Shown one piece after another: positions 30,698-37,558 of a stretch of DNA of 64,000 bases. The notes beneath the pieces were generated by a model. The model worked only from the letters and a program-made list of their open reading frames with translations. It had not been told where the DNA came from and searched no databases. Position numbers and translations under genes: made by a program. The stretch lies in contig NZ_QLMI01000001.1 of the NCBI RefSeq assembly GCF_003259835.1, forward strand, positions 186,001 through 250,000, written 5' to 3'. Origin of the DNA: Flavobacterium aquaticum. GTDB taxonomy: Bacteria > Bacteroidota > Bacteroidia > Flavobacteriales > Flavobacteriaceae. Positions within the stretch are counted from its first letter, which is position 1. The number at the start of each line of letters is the position of its first letter.

Positions 30698-31945
30698 TTA
30701 CAACTCATAAACCACCAAACCACTTCTAAACTTCGGTTCGATATACGTTGATTTTGGAGGCATGATTAAGTTGTTATCGGCTAAGGCTTTAATTTCGTTG
30801 ATGGCGGAAGGGTAGAGCATGAAGCCAACTTCAAATTCGCCTTCGTCTATTAAATCTTTAATAACAGAAATCGATTGCTTTCCTGGAATGTAATCAATGC
30901 GTTCGTCGTTTCTTAAATCTTCGATTCCTAATAATGGGAAAAGGACTTTGTCGTATAAAATTTGAGCGTCTAAATTGTCTAAAATGGATTCTCCTAATCT
31001 CGACTCCGCTCGATTTGACAATTCTGTGTTTTGATGTTTGTAGAACAAAGCGTAAAAACTGCCATCTAAGTACATTCCGAATTCAAACTTATTTTGGGGT
31101 TTCCAAATTTCTTGGTCTTTAGCCACAATGACGAAATGTTCAGATAATTTTTTAATGAAAGTATCTTTCGACAAACCATTCAAATCGCGAATTAAGCGGT
31201 TGAATTCGTAGATTTTTACGTTGCTTTCGGCAATTAAGAAACTCATGAAATAATTCAGATTTTCGTTACCTAAATGTTTGTCTTGCTCGAACAACAACTC
31301 CGCTGAAGCCGAACGATGGTGTCCATCGGCAATGTATAAATTCGGAATTTTTTCGAAATGTTCTTGCAACCAATCGATTTCAGATTGTGTATCAATTTTC
31401 CAGAGGGTGTGTTTTTCTTTATTGGTTGTCGAATATTCGTAAATAGGTTCACTCTGTTTTCGCAATGCAATAAACGTATTGATTTCCACACTGTCGGGAT
31501 AGGTAATTAAAACCGGTTCCGTATTAAAATTCGTTTGATGCAAATAATCTTTGAACAATTCCACTCGATATTGTAAGGTATCTTCGTGTTTTTTGATGAC
31601 GTTATTTTGGTAATCTTTCACCGAAGTTCCCGCAATTATTCCAGTAAAAGTTTGCCCTTTTGACTGGATTTCGTACAGATAAAAAACAGGATGTTCTTCT
31701 TCAATTAGAATTTGGTCGTGTTTAAAATCTTGATATTTGTTAGCAACGGCTTTAAAACGCTTTTCCAACGACACTTTTTGCGCATTGGCATAAGCAGGAT
31801 GAATCACATGCAAAAACGAATACGGATTGAAATCCAACCAAGCAGCAAGCTCAGCCGAACTATAATCGTCATAAGTTCTACACGTTACCAAAGCCACTTT
31901 GTCTGGCGCTGGTCGTACTGCTTTGAAAGGTTTTATTTTGGCCAT
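30698..31945 (-). CDS. DUF1015 family protein
   Basis: A 415-residue soluble protein starting IKPFKAVRPAPDKV with the family hallmark ADGHHRSASAELL near 215. Its biochemical role is not settled. In many genomes it is beside serine-pathway genes; here it follows a 3-hydroxyacyl-CoA dehydrogenase. The start codon lies just downstream of a large palindrome (31951-32003). Confidence 0.9.
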   Translation of the reverse strand: MAKIKPFKAVRPAPDKVALVTCRTYDDYSSAELAAWLDFNPYSFLHVIHPAYANAQKVSLEKRFKAVANKYQDFKHDQILIEEEHPVFYLYEIQSKGQTFTGIIAGTSVKDYQNNVIKKHEDTLQYRVELFKDYLHQTNFNTEPVLITYPDSVEINTFIALRKQSEPIYEYSTTNKEKHTLWKIDTQSEIDWLQEHFEKIPNLYIADGHHRSASAELLFEQDKHLGNENLNYFMSFLIAESNVKIYEFNRLIRDLNGLSKDTFIKKLSEHFVIVAKDQEIWKPQNKFEFGMYLDGSFYALFYKHQNTELSNRAESRLGESILDNLDAQILYDKVLFPLLGIEDLRNDERIDYIPGKQSISVIKDLIDEGEFEVGFMLYPSAINEIKALADNNLIMPPKSTYIEPKFRSGLVVYEL

Positions 31946-31950
31946 TTTTG

Positions 31951-32003
31951 AGTGATTAGTAATTAGTGATTAGTAACTAGCTATTCACTAATTACTAATC
32001 ACT
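31951..32003. repeat. Perfect 19-bp inverted repeat built from TGATTAGTAAT units
   Basis: AGTGATTAGTAATTAGTGA (31951-31969) is the exact reverse complement of 31985-32003, with a 15-base loop. Each arm is itself made of repeats of AGTAATTAGTGATT. It fills the gap between the dehydrogenase stop (32011) and the DUF1015 start (31945). There is no T-tract, so it is not a standard terminator; it resembles a mobile or REP-like palindrome. Confidence 0.8.
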
Positions 32004-32010
32004 TTTCACT

Positions 32011-32901
32011 TTATTTAGAAAATTGTTTCGAAACTTTCTCTGCTTTTTTGCTTTCAGAGTAATCGTAGAATCCTTCTCCTGATTTAACTCCTAACTTTCC
32101 AGCCATTACCATGTTTACTAATAACGGACATGGAGCGTATTTTGGATTTTTGAATCCGTCGTACATTACGTTTAAGATCGATAAACAAACATCTAATCCA
32201 ATGAAGTCAGCTAATTGTAATGGACCCATTGGGTGCGCCATTCCTAATTTCATAACCGTATCAATTTCGTAAACACCACCAACACCATTGTATAACGTTT
32301 CGATAGCTTCGTTAATCATTGGCATTAAAATTCGGTTAGCTACGAAACCTGGATAATCGTTTACTTCTGTTGGAACTTTGCCTAATTTCACTGATAAATC
32401 CATGATGATTTTTGTAACTTCATCAGAAGTATTGTATCCACGGATGATTTCTACCAATTTCATAATCGGCACTGGATTCATAAAGTGCATTCCGATTACT
32501 CGTTCTGGATGCACTACGTTAGCAGCAATTTGAGTAATAGAAATTGAAGAAGTATTCGTAGCCAAAATTACGTTATGATCGCAAACTTCACTCAATTGTT
32601 TGAAGATGTTGAATTTCAATTGTACGTTTTCTGTAGCAGCTTCCACTACTAAATCACATCCTACAACACCGTCTTTAACGTCGGTATAGGTGATAATATT
32701 TCCGATAGTTTTGTGTTTGTCTTCTTCGGTGATACTTCCTTTTGCTACCATTCGGTCAAGGTTAGCGGCGATAGTTGCCATTCCTTTTTCTAATGATTTT
32801 TCTGAAATATCGATTAATTTTACGGTAAATCCGCTTTGCGCGAAAGTATGAGCAATTCCGTTACCCATAGTTCCTGCTCCGATTACTGCGATTGTGTTCA
32901 T
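32011..32901 (-). CDS. hbd: 3-Hydroxybutyryl-CoA dehydrogenase
   Basis: Oxidises or reduces the 3-hydroxy group of short acyl-CoAs with NAD(H). 296 residues with the Rossmann motif IGAGTMGNGIAHTFAQSGF at 6-24, TNTSSISI, the catalytic His in GMHFMNPVPIMKLVEI, the Asn-rich VANRILMPMINEA and HPMGPLQLADFIGLD. The stand-alone short form fits Hbd/PaaH rather than FadB. Direction in vivo cannot be told. 27 bases after the Gfo/Idh gene. Confidence 0.93.
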   Translation of the reverse strand: MNTIAVIGAGTMGNGIAHTFAQSGFTVKLIDISEKSLEKGMATIAANLDRMVAKGSITEEDKHKTIGNIITYTDVKDGVVGCDLVVEAATENVQLKFNIFKQLSEVCDHNVILATNTSSISITQIAANVVHPERVIGMHFMNPVPIMKLVEIIRGYNTSDEVTKIIMDLSVKLGKVPTEVNDYPGFVANRILMPMINEAIETLYNGVGGVYEIDTVMKLGMAHPMGPLQLADFIGLDVCLSILNVMYDGFKNPKYAPCPLLVNMVMAGKLGVKSGEGFYDYSESKKAEKVSKQFSK

Positions 32902-32928
32902 TGTTTTATTTTAGGTTTGTTTGGTTTT

Positions 32929-33900
32929 TTATTTTCTTTCGTTCATACACTCAATAATCTGATACGCCACACGAAGTGCTTCTGTACCATCTTCTAAAGT
33001 TACGATTGGAGTGGTATTGTTGTTGATGGCATCTGCGAAAGTTTCTAATTCGTCCAAAATTGCGTTGTTAGCATCCACTTGTGGATTATCAAAGTAGATT
33101 TGTTTTTTTACACCTTCTGCATTTTGTAAAATCATGTCGAAATCACCTGGAACTTCTGGTGCGTCTTTCATACGGACTACTTCGCACACTTTATCCAAAT
33201 AATCTACCGAAATGTAAGCGTCTTTTTGGAAGAAGCGTGATTTACGCATGTTTTTCATCGAAATTCGGCTCGAAGTAATGTTTGCCACACAACCATTTTC
33301 GAATTCAATACGTGCATTTGAAATATCTGGTGAATCTGAAATTACAGCAACACCACTCGCATTTACTGATTTTACTTTCGATTTTACAACACTTAAAATG
33401 GCATCAATATCGTGAATCATCAAATCCAAAACCACAGGAACATCAGTTCCACGAGGATTGAATTCTGCTAAACGATGCGTTTCAATAAACATCGGATTGT
33501 TGATTTTATCTTTCACAGCTGTAAACGCTGGATTGAAACGTTCAACATGACCTACTTGCCCTTTTACGTTGTATTTGTTAGCTAAAGCGATGATTTCTTC
33601 GGCTTCGGCAACAGTATTTGAAATTGGTTTCTCGATGAAAATGTGCTTTCCAGCTTCGATAACTTGTTTGGCACATTCAAAATGTTGCATCGTTGGTGTT
33701 ACAATATCTACTACATCAACTGCAGCGATTAATTCGGCAATAGAATCGAATTTTTTATAACCAAATTCGGCTGCAACTTTGTTGGCGTTTTCTTCAAAAG
33801 CATCGTAAAAGCCAACTAATTCATATTTTTCAGATTGATTTAATAATCGCAAATGTATTTTTCCAAGGTGACCTGCACCTAAAACTCCCACTTTTAGCAT
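32929..33900 (-). CDS. Gfo/Idh/MocA-family oxidoreductase
   Basis: A 323-residue NAD(P)-dependent dehydrogenase. The Rossmann motif GVLGAGHLGKIHLRLL begins at residue 5, EKPIS near 95 carries the family's conserved lysine, and the C-terminal alpha/beta domain contains VLDLMIHDIDAIL. The substrate, usually a sugar or cyclitol, cannot be told. It is the first gene after a good promoter and probably leads at least into hbd. Confidence 0.9.
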   Translation of the reverse strand: MLKVGVLGAGHLGKIHLRLLNQSEKYELVGFYDAFEENANKVAAEFGYKKFDSIAELIAAVDVVDIVTPTMQHFECAKQVIEAGKHIFIEKPISNTVAEAEEIIALANKYNVKGQVGHVERFNPAFTAVKDKINNPMFIETHRLAEFNPRGTDVPVVLDLMIHDIDAILSVVKSKVKSVNASGVAVISDSPDISNARIEFENGCVANITSSRISMKNMRKSRFFQKDAYISVDYLDKVCEVVRMKDAPEVPGDFDMILQNAEGVKKQIYFDNPQVDANNAILDELETFADAINNNTTPIVTLEDGTEALRVAYQIIECMNERK

Positions 33901-33916
33901 AAAAAATTAATTTTAT

Positions 33917-33945
33917 CAAAAGTACGATTTTAGTTGAAAGTGCAA
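33917..33945 (-). promoter_or_regulatory. Promoter of the minus-strand run starting with the Gfo/Idh gene
   Basis: Read on the minus strand: TTG (33945-33943), 18-base spacer, TACTTTTG (33924-33917), 16 bases before the start codon. Confidence 0.7.
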
Positions 33946-33992
33946 AAGATTAAATTCCGAAACTTCTTAAAAAAGTTAGTTTATTTTCTGAT

Positions 33993-34022
33993 TTGTTTTT
34001 TGAGATTTTAAAGCTATTTTTA
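33993..34022 (+). promoter_or_regulatory. Promoter of pcm
   Basis: TTG at 33993-33995, 19-base spacer, TATTTTTA at 34015-34022 (one base off TAnnTTTG). It sets the pcm start: the TTG at 33993 is the -33 box, not an initiation codon. Confidence 0.6.
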
Positions 34023-34043
34023 CCCAATCAAAATCATCCCAAA

Positions 34044-34685
34044 TTGAAAGATACTAATAAACATCAAGGACTTAGAAATCAGTTGGTAAAGCAATTGGAA
34101 GAAAAAGGAATTACCGATAAAAACGTGTTAGCGGCTATTGGAAAAATTCCGCGTCATTTGTTTTTAGATTCTAGTTTTGAAAATTTTGCTTACCAAGATA
34201 AAGCGTTTCCAATTGAAGCGGGTCAAACTATTTCTCAACCTTATACTGTGGCGTTTCAATCTCAGTTATTAGAAGTAGAAAAAGACCATAAAATTTTAGA
34301 AATTGGTACCGGAAGTGGTTATCAAACCGCTGTTTTGTGTATGATGGGAGCGAAAGTATATTCGGTAGAAAGACAGAATAAATTGTTTAAAATTACTTCC
34401 AATTTATTACCAAAGTTGAATATTCGACCAAAATATTTATCGTTTGGAGATGGTTATAAAGGTTTACCTGATTATGCACCTTTTGACGGAATTATTGTAA
34501 CTGCTGGAGCTCCATTTATTCCACAACCTTTGATGGCACAATTAAAAATAGGAGGTAGGTTAGTAATTCCCGTAGGTGAAAAAGAGCAAATTATGACCTT
34601 GCTGATTCGTAAAAACGAAACGCAATTTGAAAAACATGAATTTGGTGATTTTCGTTTTGTACCTCTTTTGGAAAACAAGAATTAA
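34044..34685 (+). CDS. pcm: Protein-L-isoaspartate O-methyltransferase
   Basis: Repairs age-damaged isoaspartyl residues using S-adenosylmethionine. 213 residues from the TTG at 34044 (MKDTNKHQGLRNQL), which matches the family's usual N-terminus and lies just after the promoter. Motifs: IPRHLFLDSSF, QTISQPYTVAFQ and the SAM site ILEIGTGSGYQTAVL. An earlier in-frame TTG at 33993 is rejected because it forms the -33 box. The stop directly abuts the stop of the opposite gene (TAATTA). Confidence 0.9.
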   Translation: MKDTNKHQGLRNQLVKQLEEKGITDKNVLAAIGKIPRHLFLDSSFENFAYQDKAFPIEAGQTISQPYTVAFQSQLLEVEKDHKILEIGTGSGYQTAVLCMMGAKVYSVERQNKLFKITSNLLPKLNIRPKYLSFGDGYKGLPDYAPFDGIIVTAGAPFIPQPLMAQLKIGGRLVIPVGEKEQIMTLLIRKNETQFEKHEFGDFRFVPLLENKN

Positions 34686-35048
34686 TTAGCGAAGATTTGT
34701 TAATTTTTGTTTTAAAATTTCTAATTCATCTAAGATGGAAGTAATTTCTTTTTCTTTTGATGAATTACCAACTTCAATTCCTTTTTCTTGAAGAATTTCG
34801 GTAATAGCTTGAATCGCAAATGGATTTAAATCGAAATTATGGTCTAATTTTACTTTGTACCAAGCGACTAATAATGGCTTTAAATCGATTTCTAAAATTT
34901 GGGCAAGCGTTTGAATTTGTTTTTTGGTAGGAATACGAAATCCGTTTTCAAACTTACTAATTAAAGCTTGGTCGATTTTCGCAATTTCGGCTAACTTTCT
35001 GGTTGAAAGTTCTTTGTCTATTCGGCCTTGTTTTAAAATTTCTTTCAT
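34686..35048 (-). CDS. XRE-family helix-turn-helix protein
   Basis: A 120-residue small regulator. Residues 5-62 form a Cro/CI-type HTH (GRIDKELSTRKLAEIAKIDQ, ALISKFENGFRIPTKK). The rest is a helical tail ending in a short coiled coil (ITSILDELEILKQKL), likely for dimerisation. It follows smpB by eight bases and is probably cotranscribed with it. Target genes are unknown; no partner toxin is seen. Confidence 0.85.
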   Translation of the reverse strand: MKEILKQGRIDKELSTRKLAEIAKIDQALISKFENGFRIPTKKQIQTLAQILEIDLKPLLVAWYKVKLDHNFDLNPFAIQAITEILQEKGIEVGNSSKEKEITSILDELEILKQKLTNLR

Positions 35049-35056
35049 AAATATGA

Positions 35057-35509
35057 TTAGAAACTTTTCTTAATTCGGTCTAAATCGCGTTTGGTGTCTT
35101 GTTCTTTTAATGACTCACGTTTGTCGTAGTTTTTCTTACCTCTACATAATGCAATATCTAGCTTTGCTAACCCTTTTTCATTGGTAAACAAACGAAGCGG
35201 AACAATAGTTAGTCCTTTGTTATCAGAATCTTTAAATAGTTTCTTTAATTCTTTTTTATTTAAAAGAAGTTTACGTTCACTTTTTGCTTTGTGATTGTAG
35301 TGGGTTCCATATAAATATTCTTCAATTTGCGAGTTAATTACAAATAATTCGCCATCATTAAATTCGCAAAAACTTTCTGTAATAGCAGCTTTTCCGAGAC
35401 GAATTGATTTGATTTCGGTTCCGGTTAAAACGATTCCAGCGGTGTATTTGTCTAAAATTTCGTAATCGAATTTAGCTCTTTTATTAAGTATGTTAACGGT
35501 CTTTTGCAT
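35057..35509 (-). CDS. smpB: SsrA-binding protein SmpB
   Basis: Partner of transfer-messenger RNA in rescuing stalled ribosomes. 150 residues with [27 protein letters not shown], the [10 protein letters not shown] strand, [19 protein letters not shown] and a basic C-terminal tail that enters the ribosomal mRNA channel. A -7 box lies a few bases before the start codon, so the leader is very short. Confidence 0.97.
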   Translation of the reverse strand: MQKTVNILNKRAKFDYEILDKYTAGIVLTGTEIKSIRLGKAAITESFCEFNDGELFVINSQIEEYLYGTHYNHKAKSERKLLLNKKELKKLFKDSDNKGLTIVPLRLFTNEKGLAKLDIALCRGKKNYDKRESLKEQDTKRDLDRIKKSF

Positions 35510-35517
35510 AAGGACTA

Positions 35518-35525
35518 CAAATGTA
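35518..35525 (-). promoter_or_regulatory. -7 box of smpB
   Basis: On the minus strand this reads TACATTTG and ends eight bases before the ATG (35509). No TTG box is visible at the usual spacing. Confidence 0.45.
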
Positions 35526-35580
35526 AATTAAAATTGTAGCATTTTAAAATCATAATTACAGATAAATAATTTTTAATCTA

Positions 35581-35592
35581 TGATTTATATCA
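35581..35592. promoter_or_regulatory. CRP/FNR-like box upstream of the OmpW gene
   Basis: TGAT-TTAT-ATCA, the core of the CRP/FNR palindrome TTGAT-N4-ATCAA (outermost bases differ). Its centre is about 41-42 bases before the predicted start site set by the -7 box at 35616, the spacing typical of class II activation. Confidence 0.4.
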
Positions 35593-35615
35593 GTTTTTAT
35601 GTTTTTTCACTCATT

Positions 35616-35623
35616 TACCTTTG
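35616..35623 (+). promoter_or_regulatory. -7 box of the OmpW gene
   Basis: TACCTTTG matches TAnnTTTG, 25 bases before the ATG at 35649. A TTG box is missing at -33, as would suit an activator-dependent promoter. Confidence 0.5.
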
Positions 35624-35648
35624 ACTCATAATTTTAAACTAATTAAAA

Positions 35649-36311
35649 ATGAGAAAAATAGTTTTTGCTTTAATGGCAATGTCTTTAATGACAGTAAATT
35701 TTGTTAATGCGCAAGATAAGGAAGAAAAAACAAATGAATTTAAAAGATGGCAAGTTCGTTTAAGAGCTTTAGGAGTTGCTCCAGATGAAAGTGCTAAAAT
35801 TGGAATTATTGGTGGTGATGTTGCTATTTCAAATACCATTGTTCCTGAGTTAGATTTTACGTACTTTTTTACAGAAAATTTTGCAGCCGAATTAATTTTA
35901 GGAACAACAAAACATAATGTAAAAGCAATTAATACTGCTGCTGGAGATGTAAATTTAGGTAGTGTTTGGTTATTACCTCCAACATTAACGGCTCAATATC
36001 ATTTTTATACATCTGACAAAAAAGTTTTCAAACCTTATATTGGAGCAGGTGTAAATTATACTTTGTTTTACAATGTTAAGTCAGGAGATGTTGCTGGTGT
36101 AGATTATGATAATGCATTAGGGTACGCAGCTCAAGTAGGTTTTGACTTAATGTTAGATGATAAATTTTTCATCAATGTTGATGCTAAACGTTTATTTTTA
36201 AGTACAGATGTAACAGTTGATGCTTCAAATTTAGCTCCAGGATTAAGTATTCCTGCTGAAGTAGACATTAATCCTTGGTTGTTAGGAATAGGTGTTGGTA
36301 TGAAGTTTTAA
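35649..36311 (+). CDS. ompW: OmpW-family outer-membrane protein
   Basis: A 220-residue protein: signal peptide (about 1-21, ending VNAQ), then an eight-stranded barrel with the family hallmarks WQVRLRALGVAPDES, PELDFTYFFTENFAAEL, LPPTLTAQYHF, KPYIGAGVNYT and a C-terminal aromatic residue (GVGMKF). OmpW forms a narrow hydrophobic channel and is under FNR control in enteric bacteria; a CRP/FNR-like box stands upstream here. It ends in a strong terminator. Confidence 0.92.
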   Translation: MRKIVFALMAMSLMTVNFVNAQDKEEKTNEFKRWQVRLRALGVAPDESAKIGIIGGDVAISNTIVPELDFTYFFTENFAAELILGTTKHNVKAINTAAGDVNLGSVWLLPPTLTAQYHFYTSDKKVFKPYIGAGVNYTLFYNVKSGDVAGVDYDNALGYAAQVGFDLMLDDKFFINVDAKRLFLSTDVTVDASNLAPGLSIPAEVDINPWLLGIGVGMKF

Positions 36312-36334
36312 TAACATATTGGTTAGTTTTATTA

Positions 36335-36369
36335 AAAAGAGACTGCTTAAATGCAGTCTCTTTTTTTTT
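36335..36369 (+). terminator. Intrinsic terminator after the OmpW gene
   Basis: GAGACTGC (36339-36346) / GCAGTCTC (36353-36360), extended by A-T pairs, TTAAAT loop, and a run of nine T. Confidence 0.88.
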
Positions 36370-36484
36370 GGCACATATTTTGTTAAATCTTTAGAAGAAT
36401 TTTTAGGTTAAAATAAAAATGGAAAAAAATGAATTTATTTAGTTTTTTTTATAAATTTATTCAACTAACCTAACTAAGTAAATT

Positions 36485-36766
36485 ATGGACTCAGCATTTG
36501 AATTAATAGACAAAGAACTTATCACATCATTAAATTTTCCAAAAACGGATGTACTTGAAGATAAAGAAGCTATTTTAGGTCGCAAAAACGATTTAGATAG
36601 AGCATTATCATTAGGGAATTTGGAACATGTTAAAATTCAAATTTACTTTGAAGATGATATGTCAAAAAAAATGGTAGAAACTACCATTTGGGGTGTTACA
36701 GATGAACGTGTTATATTAAAACAGGGAGTTGTAATTCCTGTAAAAAGAATTCACAAAATTGTTTAA
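36485..36766 (+). CDS. Conserved hypothetical protein
   Basis: A 93-residue acidic cytoplasmic protein without recognised domain. The second half alternates strands (KIQIYFEDDMSKKMVETTIWGVTDERVILKQG...IPVKRIHKIV), suggesting a small beta-barrel of SH3- or Sm-like type; that is inference. A near-consensus -7 box TAAATTTA lies at 36452-36459. It is 17 bases before the secreted Lys/Ala-rich protein. Confidence 0.65.
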   Translation: MDSAFELIDKELITSLNFPKTDVLEDKEAILGRKNDLDRALSLGNLEHVKIQIYFEDDMSKKMVETTIWGVTDERVILKQGVVIPVKRIHKIV

Positions 36767-36783
36767 TTTTAATTAATTATAGT

Positions 36784-37362
36784 ATGAAAAAAATCGCTCT
36801 TTGGGGATTATCCCTTTTATTTACTTTAGGTGCTTTAGCGCAAGAAACAAAAACTGCTAAAGAAGTTAAGAAAGTTACCACAGAACAAACTGAGAAAGAC
36901 AAAAAAGCGGCTGAAAAGAAAAAGAAAGCTGTTGATAAGAAAGTAGCTGATGCTAAGAAAGATCACGATAAAAAAGTAAAAGAGGCAAAAGACGAAATTT
37001 CGAAGGCAAAAAAAGAAACAGATGAGAAAATTTCTAAAGCTAAGAAAGAATTAAAATCGAATAGTGCTTCAGATAAAGGAGAAGCAAAATCTGCTGCAGG
37101 AAAAGCGAAAGCTGAAGCAAACAAAGCAGAGGCCAAAGCTAAAACTGAAACAAAAACTAAAGCAACTGAGACTAAAACAAAGGTTAAAAAAACTGTAGCT
37201 GAGGAAAATGAAGATTTAAAAGAAACTGCAATTTCTAAAGCAGCTGAAAAAAAAGTAACAGATAAAGTAACAGGCGAATACAAAGGTAAAAAAGTATATA
37301 CTGGACCAAGAGGTGGAAAATACTACATCAATAAAAACGGAAACAAAACCTATATTGATTAA
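36784..37362 (+). CDS. Secreted Lys/Ala-rich coiled-coil protein with PBCV-type basic adaptor tail
   Basis: A 192-residue exported protein: signal peptide (1-19, ending GALAQ), then about 140 residues almost only of Lys, Ala, Glu, Asp and Thr, predicted as a long charged helix. The C-terminus (about 164-192) has KVYTGPRGGKYYINKNGNK, matching in my memory the PBCV-specific basic adaptor domain (YTGPRGGKYY) known from chlorella viruses. Its job is unknown; a basic binding module on a helical stalk is inference. It shares four bases with the opposite gene's stop. Confidence 0.75.
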   Translation: MKKIALWGLSLLFTLGALAQETKTAKEVKKVTTEQTEKDKKAAEKKKKAVDKKVADAKKDHDKKVKEAKDEISKAKKETDEKISKAKKELKSNSASDKGEAKSAAGKAKAEANKAEAKAKTETKTKATETKTKVKKTVAEENEDLKETAISKAAEKKVTDKVTGEYKGKKVYTGPRGGKYYINKNGNKTYID

Positions 37363-37499
37363 TCTAAGGATTTTACTGTAACCCAATAACGATAAGCAAT
37401 AATTGCTTTTTGCCAATTTTTAGCTTTTATAGGATCTAATCCTTGTTTTGTAAAACTTGGTAATAGTGCTTTGTTAAGTTTGGCAAGTAGTTTATACAT
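37359..37499 (-). CDS. Small basic protein (46 residues)
   Basis: ATG at 37499 opens a 46-codon frame beginning MYKLLAKLNKALLPSFTKQ and ending YRYWVTVKSLD. From memory, short proteins with the pattern LAKLNKALLPSxTK...YWVTK recur in Flavobacterium, where they are often mislabelled as SsrA-binding proteins; real SmpB is at 35057. A -7 box TATATTTG (minus strand, 37521-37514) precedes it. Function unknown. Its stop overlaps the convergent gene by four bases. Confidence 0.65.
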   Translation of the reverse strand: MYKLLAKLNKALLPSFTKQGLDPIKAKNWQKAIIAYRYWVTVKSLD

Positions 37500-37513
37500 G
37501 GTTTAATTTTTGG

Positions 37514-37521
37514 CAAATATA
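37514..37521 (-). promoter_or_regulatory. -7 box of the 46-residue protein gene
   Basis: Reads TATATTTG on the minus strand, 14 bases before the ATG at 37499. It lies between that gene and the terminator of the M56 gene, so the small gene is likely its own unit. Confidence 0.45.
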
Positions 37522-37530
37522 TAAAAATAA

Positions 37531-37555
37531 AAAATCCCGAGTTGCTCGGGATTTT
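37531..37555 (-). terminator. Terminator after the BlaR1-like gene
   Basis: Perfect stem AAAATCCCGAG / CTCGGGATTTT with TTG loop, A/T-rich on both sides; on the minus strand it directly follows the M56 stop codon. Confidence 0.85.
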
Positions 37556-37558
37556 TTG

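Noticed and set aside
33993..33995. TTG as start of pcm
   Set aside because: It forms the -33 box with a 19-base spacer to TATTTTTA; the family N-terminus begins at 34044.
36963..37416. Minus-strand Phe/Ser/Ala-rich frames opposite the Lys/Ala-rich protein
   Set aside because: Antisense of repeated AAA/GCT codons gives such frames without coding meaning.
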